From NCBI RefSeq assembly GCF_013204855.1, contig NZ_JABMKZ010000049.1, positions 1 through 46,031 of the forward strand: a stretch of DNA of 46,031 bases. The letters are read 5' to 3'. Source of the DNA: Paenibacillus alba. Lineage in GTDB: Bacteria; Bacillota; Bacilli; Paenibacillales; NBRC-103111. Positions 42,000 to 46,031 of the stretch are shown here, piece after piece. Position 1 is the first letter of the stretch. Every line of letters begins with the position of its first letter. Under the pieces are notes generated by a model. It was not told the origin of the DNA and made no database searches. It was given only the letters and a program-made list of their open reading frames with translations. The translations under genes were made by a program, and so were the position numbers.

Positions 42000-42233
42000 T
42001 TAATCCTGCGGGGCAGGACACACCATCTGGGCATTCTCCGTTCCATACAATTCGGGAGCTTCCACGAGATTGTGCAAGGGAACTTCCTTTTCGTCATGAG
42101 GTTGATCCAAAGGGTAGATTCTAGCCGTTTCATTGTTCGTATCGACATGTTGAATGTAGATCGGGACTCCGTTGTAAGTCACGTGTGCCATCGTTGACGA
42201 GGTGGCAATTTCTTGTGCGCGCTGATTATTCAT
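42000..42233 (-). CDS. sspH: H-type small acid-soluble spore protein
   Basis: Spore-core protein of the SspH family. Residues 1-58 (MNNQRAQEI, VTYNGVPIYIQHVD, ARIYPLD, EKEVPLHNLVE) match the H-type pattern closely. The 77-residue form here carries about 18 extra C-terminal residues (after LVE) beyond the usual 59. AGGAGG lies upstream of the ATG at good spacing. In Bacillus such genes are transcribed in the forespore; a matching sigma-G promoter could not be called with confidence. It supports an endospore-forming host. Confidence 0.9.
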   Translation of the reverse strand: MNNQRAQEIATSSTMAHVTYNGVPIYIQHVDTNNETARIYPLDQPHDEKEVPLHNLVEAPELYGTENAQMVCPAPQD

Positions 42234-42544
42234 AAGTGTGTGGCCTCCTAATGAGAAGTAGTGACATTATTTGCATTTATTCCAAGAAGTATGTGTGCTG
42301 AATTATATGTCATATAACGTGACGCGAAACAGAGGGATTTAATTTTGGGTGAGATCAACTTGTTCCCCGAAACAAATTTAAGGAGAGAATTTGGTTCGAT
42401 ATACAAATATCGCGCTGAATTATGTTAGATATATTGACGTATATGACGAATGGAGATTACGATCAGGGTAAAAACAAGCGACGATCCTTCTTTGATAAAA
42501 GCTGATTTCAAGAAAGATTTCTGAAGACAACAGGGGTGAACGGA
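42234..42544. other. Divergent gap between sspH and the allantoinase gene
   Basis: About 311 bp, AT-rich, no gene seen. It should carry the forespore promoter of sspH and the promoter of the allantoinase gene. A TTGACG (42434-42439) is a possible -35 for the latter, but the -10 at 17 nt is poor. Confidence 0.4.
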
Positions 42545-43933
42545 ATGGCTAACCACTTGGATTTGATCATTCGCGGCGGCTCCATCGTTCTCAGAGATGA
42601 AGTCCGCATGCTGGATATAGGTGTTAAGAACGGCAAGATCGTGGCATTGGGTGAACAGATTGGAAAGGATGCCGAGACGATCGTGGATGCACGAGGCATG
42701 ACGATGATGGCAGGCATGATAGATGTTCATGTTCATTTGAATGAACCGGGACTTGGGGATTGGGAAGGCTTCGCTTCGGGCTCGGCAGCTTTGGCGGCGG
42801 GCGGATGTACGACCTACATGGATATGCCTCTAAACGGCGTTTCACCAACCGATGCGCTTGCGGTCATGCAGCAAAAGCTGGCAACAGCGGAGGCGCAGTC
42901 TCACGTGGACTATGCCATCTGGGGCGGCCTCGTTCCTGACCATCTGGATGACTTGGAAGCCCTGCATGCAGCGGGGGTTGTTGGGTTCAAAGCGTTCATG
43001 TCTTCACCTGGCGCCCCGGGGGAGGAGGCTTTCCGGGAGGTGGACGATCTCACCTTGTGGGAAGGGATGAAGCGGATTGCCCACTTGAATCGTGTACTTG
43101 CTATTCACCCCGAAAGTGAATCGCAGGTCTCGCAATTAGGAAGAATTCGTCAAGTAGAAGGAGCGGTTTCTGCCAAGGATTACTCCTCTTCAAGACCGAT
43201 CCTGGCCGAGTTGGAGGCAGTGAACCGCGCTTTGTTTTATGCTGAGCAGACCGGATGCCCGTTGCATTTCGTTCATATTAGCAGCCCGGCAGCGATTATG
43301 GTCATTGCCAAAGCCAAAGAAAGAGGCGTTAATGTCACAGTGGAAACGTGTCCGCACTATTTGGCATTAACTAAGATGAATTTGGAAAATATTGGTCCAA
43401 AAGCCAAATGCGCGCCTCCGCAGCAGAGCAAGGAGGAGCAGGATATGCTCTGGCATGTGCTTCGGCTAGGCTATATTGATATGATATCGTCGGATCATTC
43501 CCCCTGTCCGGGAGATTTGAAATTGTCAGACAACTATTTTGAAGCATGGGGAGGCATAGCTGGGGCGCAAAGCTCACTGGAATTGATGCTGGATGAAGGT
43601 CATCTGAAGCGCAAAATCCCGCTAACACAACTGACCGAAATGTTGTCCTACGCACCGGCCAAACGGTTTGGACTGCATCCACGGAAAGGCGAAATTCGAG
43701 TAGGGGCTGATGCCGATCTCGTCATGATTCAGCTGGATAAGGCTTATGAATTGACAGAGGAGCAGCTTCTTGATCGGCATAGACAAAGCCCCTATGTGGG
43801 GAAGACCTTCTCCTGCAAAGTCGTAGCCACATGGAGCAATGGGAATCTTGTTTATGAGGAATCAAGCGGCGTACGGCCTGTGAAGATGGGGAATTGGCTG
43901 AGCGGCAGCGAGCTAGTTGATGGCTCCGCTTGA
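42545..43933 (+). CDS. allB: Allantoinase
   Basis: Cyclic amidohydrolase opening allantoin to allantoate in purine breakdown. The 462 residues show the binuclear metal site: HVH (His62, His64) in IDVHVHLNEP, carboxylated Lys149 in VGFKAFMSS, His188 in LAIHPESE, His244 in FVHISSP and Asp317 in SSDHSPCP. ETCPHYL (267-273) is also typical. ATG 42545 has AACAGGGG 8 nt upstream. No other purine-degradation gene is nearby. Its last 21 nt overlap the 3' end of the convergent lysR-family gene. A dihydropyrimidinase-like substrate is a lesser alternative. Confidence 0.93.
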   Translation: MANHLDLIIRGGSIVLRDEVRMLDIGVKNGKIVALGEQIGKDAETIVDARGMTMMAGMIDVHVHLNEPGLGDWEGFASGSAALAAGGCTTYMDMPLNGVSPTDALAVMQQKLATAEAQSHVDYAIWGGLVPDHLDDLEALHAAGVVGFKAFMSSPGAPGEEAFREVDDLTLWEGMKRIAHLNRVLAIHPESESQVSQLGRIRQVEGAVSAKDYSSSRPILAELEAVNRALFYAEQTGCPLHFVHISSPAAIMVIAKAKERGVNVTVETCPHYLALTKMNLENIGPKAKCAPPQQSKEEQDMLWHVLRLGYIDMISSDHSPCPGDLKLSDNYFEAWGGIAGAQSSLELMLDEGHLKRKIPLTQLTEMLSYAPAKRFGLHPRKGEIRVGADADLVMIQLDKAYELTEEQLLDRHRQSPYVGKTFSCKVVATWSNGNLVYEESSGVRPVKMGNWLSGSELVDGSA

Positions 43934-44782
43934 TTCAGGCAGCATAGCCATGAAGGTGCTGAGTGAGCTGCTCACGAAGGCATCTTTTCGGGTAATGAAT
44001 TCCGTATGGATATGACGATAGTGATCAGGTATTTCAAAAGTACGGATCAAACCGTCCGCTTCATGCTTATGAACGACAGCTTTGGGCATCAGGGAGATGC
44101 CGAGTCCCGCAGAAACGCCACCAATAATGGCTTCCAGCATACCGAATTCCATCATGGTGGGCTGCGTGTTGCCGATGGATTGAAGCCACTGTTCCAACAC
44201 ATCCCGATAGGAGCAGCCTGCGCTGAAAACAAGGATGGGCTTCGCCAGAGCTTCTGTAAGATCGGCCACATGAGGGCCAGCTGCAATGACTAATTCCTCT
44301 TCAAAGGCAGGAATGGATACCAGCTCGGGATGCGTGCACGAGCAGCCAATGAACGCGCCATCCAATTCATAATGGAGTACTTTTTCAATTAAAAATTGCG
44401 AGTGGCCTGTTGTTAGAGAGAGCTGAACATTGGAATGCTGCTCGTAGTAGCAAGCAAGCAGTTTAGGCAGTCGGACGGCTGCAGCAGTTTGCGTAGATCC
44501 AATCAGGAGCGGGCCGCTAGGTTCCCCGGAAGATGAAAGGGCGAGGAACGCTTCATCCAGCAATCCGACGATTTTATCCGCATAGGCCAGCAATGTTTTG
44601 CCGCTTGAAGTTAATGACATGCCACGGTTATGACGGTAAAAAAGCACGGTTTGCAGTTCCGATTCAAGCTGTCTGATCCGAGCTGTGATGTTGGATTGGA
44701 CATAACCGAGCCGCTGAGCAGCCTTGGTGACGGAGCCTTCACGAGCGACCATTTGAAAAACGCGCAAATCTGGGCTTTCCAT
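43913..44782 (-). CDS. LysR-family transcriptional regulator
   Basis: A 289-residue regulator: N-terminal winged helix-turn-helix (1-60, FQMVAREGSVTKAAQRLGYVQSN area) and a periplasmic-binding-like effector domain (about 85-285). The ATG at 44782 follows AAGGGGG by 8 nt; a longer frame to 44848 begins in the promoter region. It is divergent from the EamA exporter, the usual layout for a LysR protein and its target, and overlaps the 3' end of allB on the other strand. Confidence 0.9.
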   Translation of the reverse strand: MESPDLRVFQMVAREGSVTKAAQRLGYVQSNITARIRQLESELQTVLFYRHNRGMSLTSSGKTLLAYADKIVGLLDEAFLALSSSGEPSGPLLIGSTQTAAAVRLPKLLACYYEQHSNVQLSLTTGHSQFLIEKVLHYELDGAFIGCSCTHPELVSIPAFEEELVIAAGPHVADLTEALAKPILVFSAGCSYRDVLEQWLQSIGNTQPTMMEFGMLEAIIGGVSAGLGISLMPKAVVHKHEADGLIRTFEIPDHYRHIHTEFITRKDAFVSSSLSTFMAMLPESSGAIN

Positions 44783-44814
44783 TTTTGCAACCCCCTTGTA
44801 GGTAAAATCCTTGC

Positions 44815-44831
44815 TATCATTCATTATGATA
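44815..44831. promoter_or_regulatory. LysR-type T-N11-A palindrome between the LysR and EamA genes
   Basis: TATCAT-TCATT-ATGATA is a 6+5+6 palindrome. It contains ATC-N9-GAT (44816-44830), the classic LysR-type box, in the divergent gap, 33 nt from the lysR start and about 84 nt from the exporter start. Confidence 0.6.
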
Positions 44832-44914
44832 TCTAACATCATTAACAATCATTATACATAATAGAAGTCCTCCCTTACAATTAGCTTACTGCTAGTGAAT
44901 GGAGGTTTTTTTCG

Positions 44915-45805
44915 GTGAACAAATTCAAATATATTTGCCTTATTCTGGTTACCACCTTTGTTATGGGAGTTGCGTTTCCCGTAGGGAAAATCGGCATGCT
45001 GTACGCGACGCCTTTTTTTCTGATGGGGATCCGCTTCGTGCTCGCAGGAGGCTTGTTGGCTCTGTTGGTTGCCAAAAAGCCGCGACCACGAGGCGGCAGA
45101 CAGTGGTTGAAATCAGCCCTAATCGGCCTCTTTCAATCTGCGGGTGTGATGGGCTGTGCTTACTACAGCATGCATTGGATCACCTCAAGCGAGTCTTCGA
45201 TCATTACTTGCACGAACCCGCTGATCGTCATCATTCTCGGGACTATCTTAACTGGAGCCAAGTACCGCGGCCGTCAATGGCTTGGTGTTGCGGTAGGTTT
45301 TGTTGGTGTCGCGATGACCTTTGGGCTCCAAATGAACTTCCAAATCGGCACGTTCATCGGCTTCGCAGGTGCGGTTTGCTTCGCGGCAGCTACCCTTCTC
45401 ATCAAGCGGTGGGGCGCTGAGTTCGACATGACGGTCCTGGCAGCTTACCAAATGCTTGCTGGAGGAATTGTTTTACTTCTATTAAGCGCGTTTACGGAAC
45501 ATGCCTACTTTACGTTTACGGGTGCCTCTGTGTTAGCCGTGCTGTGGCTGGTCATTATGGGCTCCATCGTGCAATTTTCGCTCTGGTTTTATTTGCTTAG
45601 GAACGGGGACCCGGCCAAAACGAGCGCCTTTTTGTTTCTTGTTCCGTTATTTGGCGTCCTTTCCAGTTGGCTGCTGCTGGGAGAGCGAATCGCCTGGTAT
45701 GTTTCGGCGGGCGGGGCTTTTATCTGTTTGGGCATCTTTTTGGTGAATTGGGAAGGCAGTTCGCGTGCGGCTGCAAATTTGGCAAATCATCCATCAGGCG
45801 TGTAG
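44915..45805 (+). CDS. EamA/DMT-family transporter
   Basis: A 296-residue membrane protein with about ten helices in two EamA repeats (residues 8-135 and 150-285). Such proteins export or import small metabolites, often amino acids or drugs. The GTG start at 44915 follows GGAGG by 9 nt. Divergent from a LysR regulator, which probably controls it. It carries its own strong terminator. Substrate unknown. Confidence 0.88.
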   Translation: MNKFKYICLILVTTFVMGVAFPVGKIGMLYATPFFLMGIRFVLAGGLLALLVAKKPRPRGGRQWLKSALIGLFQSAGVMGCAYYSMHWITSSESSIITCTNPLIVIILGTILTGAKYRGRQWLGVAVGFVGVAMTFGLQMNFQIGTFIGFAGAVCFAAATLLIKRWGAEFDMTVLAAYQMLAGGIVLLLLSAFTEHAYFTFTGASVLAVLWLVIMGSIVQFSLWFYLLRNGDPAKTSAFLFLVPLFGVLSSWLLLGERIAWYVSAGGAFICLGIFLVNWEGSSRAAANLANHPSGV

Positions 45806-45820
45806 GATCACATTATCACA

Positions 45821-45858
45821 ACGGCAAGTACTGTTTATTCAGTGCTTGTCGTTTTTTT
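45821..45858 (+). terminator. Rho-independent terminator after the EamA gene
   Basis: ACGGCAAGTACTG (45821-45833) pairs with CAGTGCTTGTCGT (45840-45852, two G-U pairs), followed by a run of T to 45858. Confidence 0.9.
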
Positions 45859-45927
45859 GTTGTGAATATTAAGGGGCGGTCATGGCTTTGCAGCGATTAG
45901 AAGTCTTTTGTGCAATTAGACTTAACA

Positions 45928-46031
45928 GTGGACACAACGAATTGGGAAATTAGATAATAGACCTATCCAAATTACGAGGTGTCCGAGATGAGTGAATTCC
46001 GCCAACGGTACAATCAAAAGTTTAAAGAGGA
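45928..46031 (+). mobile_element. Probable left end of an IS3-like insertion sequence (cut by window end)
   Basis: GTGGACACAACG at 45928-45939 resembles the terminal inverted repeat of IS3-group elements, which often contain GTGGACAC. A short gap separates it from an ORF (45988) typical of the first transposase frame. The right end is beyond the window, so this is a guess from one end only. Confidence 0.4.
45988..46031 (+). CDS. Partial ORF, probable IS3-family OrfA-type transposase
   Basis: Only the first 14 codons are present (MSEFRQRYNQKFKE). RYNQKFKEE-like starts are frequent in IS3 OrfA helix-turn-helix proteins. ATG follows GAGGTG by about 8 nt. Truncated by the window, so any identification is weak. 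Confidence 0.4.
   Translation, partial: MSEFRQRYNQKFKE

Noticed and set aside
41464..42148. Frames over the 112-bp array on both strands (SEPAEKAGSTTKE-type repeats)
   Set aside because: The 112-bp period is not divisible by 3, so each repeat would change frame; the minus-strand frame also overlaps sspH in another phase.
42241..42330. Sigma-G promoter for sspH
   Set aside because: CATACTT-like -10 and ATATG-like -35 could be placed, but with mismatches and non-ideal spacing; expected from the gene type but not demonstrated by sequence.
1..46031. CRISPR array
   Set aside because: The repeats found are tandem without unique spacers of constant length, or large palindromic elements; no cas gene present.

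Overview
The window looks like chromosome of a spore-forming, low-to-mid GC Gram-positive bacterium of the Paenibacillus type. The basis is family content: an H-type small acid-soluble spore protein, YdjO-, YpbF- and YpsA-like proteins otherwise typical of Bacillales, a CUT1 sugar ABC transporter paired with a large membrane-anchored AraC-type (YesN-like) sensor-regulator, lipoprotein signal peptides, strong AAGGAGG-type ribosome binding sites and frequent GTG/TTG starts. No rRNA, tRNA, CRISPR array or prophage was seen. The window ends in what is probably the first bases of an insertion sequence.

Layout. 1-259: repeat element copy A. 260-2384: DUF2339 membrane protein (-) and a small hypothetical (+). 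2442-8578: LplABC-type ABC transporter operon with its YesN-like regulator (all -). 8697-9962: MFS transporter (-). 10120-11555: YdjO-like, DUF2663 and CBM9-like proteins (+). 11556-12147: non-coding repeats. 12148-15129: rocD (-) and aspA (+), divergent. 15242-17095: a CrtC/AttH lipocalin-like protein and a TetR regulator, divergent with overlapping promoters. 17152-18876: DUF1361 membrane protein and arginase (both -). 19062-23883: Fur-controlled iron-siderophore uptake locus. 23956-25188: M29 aminopeptidase (-). 25257-27007: AraC regulator and PhyH-type oxygenase, divergent. 27153-29634: VanW protein and glucuronate isomerase (+). 29643-30760: long repeat block. 30760-34081: AraC regulator (-), divergent from a Gfo/Idh/MocA oxidoreductase and alpha/beta-hydrolase operon. 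34084-35407: mgsA (-) and a YpsA-like protein (+). 35653-41434: two-component system, small lipoprotein and RND exporter. 41435-41999: tandem hairpin repeats. 42000-42233: sspH (-). 42545-45805: allantoinase, LysR regulator and EamA transporter. 45928-46031: putative IS end.

How genes work together. The carbon-scavenging genes (Lpl-type importer, uxaC, Gfo/Idh with hydrolase, CBM9-like protein) fit a saprophyte living on plant polysaccharides. Nitrogen and amino-acid catabolism is represented by arginase (arginine to ornithine), ornithine aminotransferase, aspartase and allantoinase. Iron uptake shows two Fur boxes, one at the AraC-solute-binding fusion regulator and one at the permease-permease-lipoprotein operon, which has no ATPase of its own. 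The two-component system is followed closely by a lipoprotein gene and then an RND pump.

Most unusual structure. Every large gap between convergent genes is filled with repeats: a multi-armed palindromic element (copies at 1-205, about 29941-30147 and about 30343-30547), a GAAGTA microsatellite, a 9-bp minisatellite, a 56-57-bp tandem array that re-encodes the last codons of an araC-family gene, and a 112-bp hairpin tandem array. Other signals worth testing are two overlapping face-to-face promoters whose -35 boxes lie in TGACA palindromes, and a pair of 14-bp direct repeats exactly 42 bp apart next to a cre site upstream of the sugar-transporter operon.
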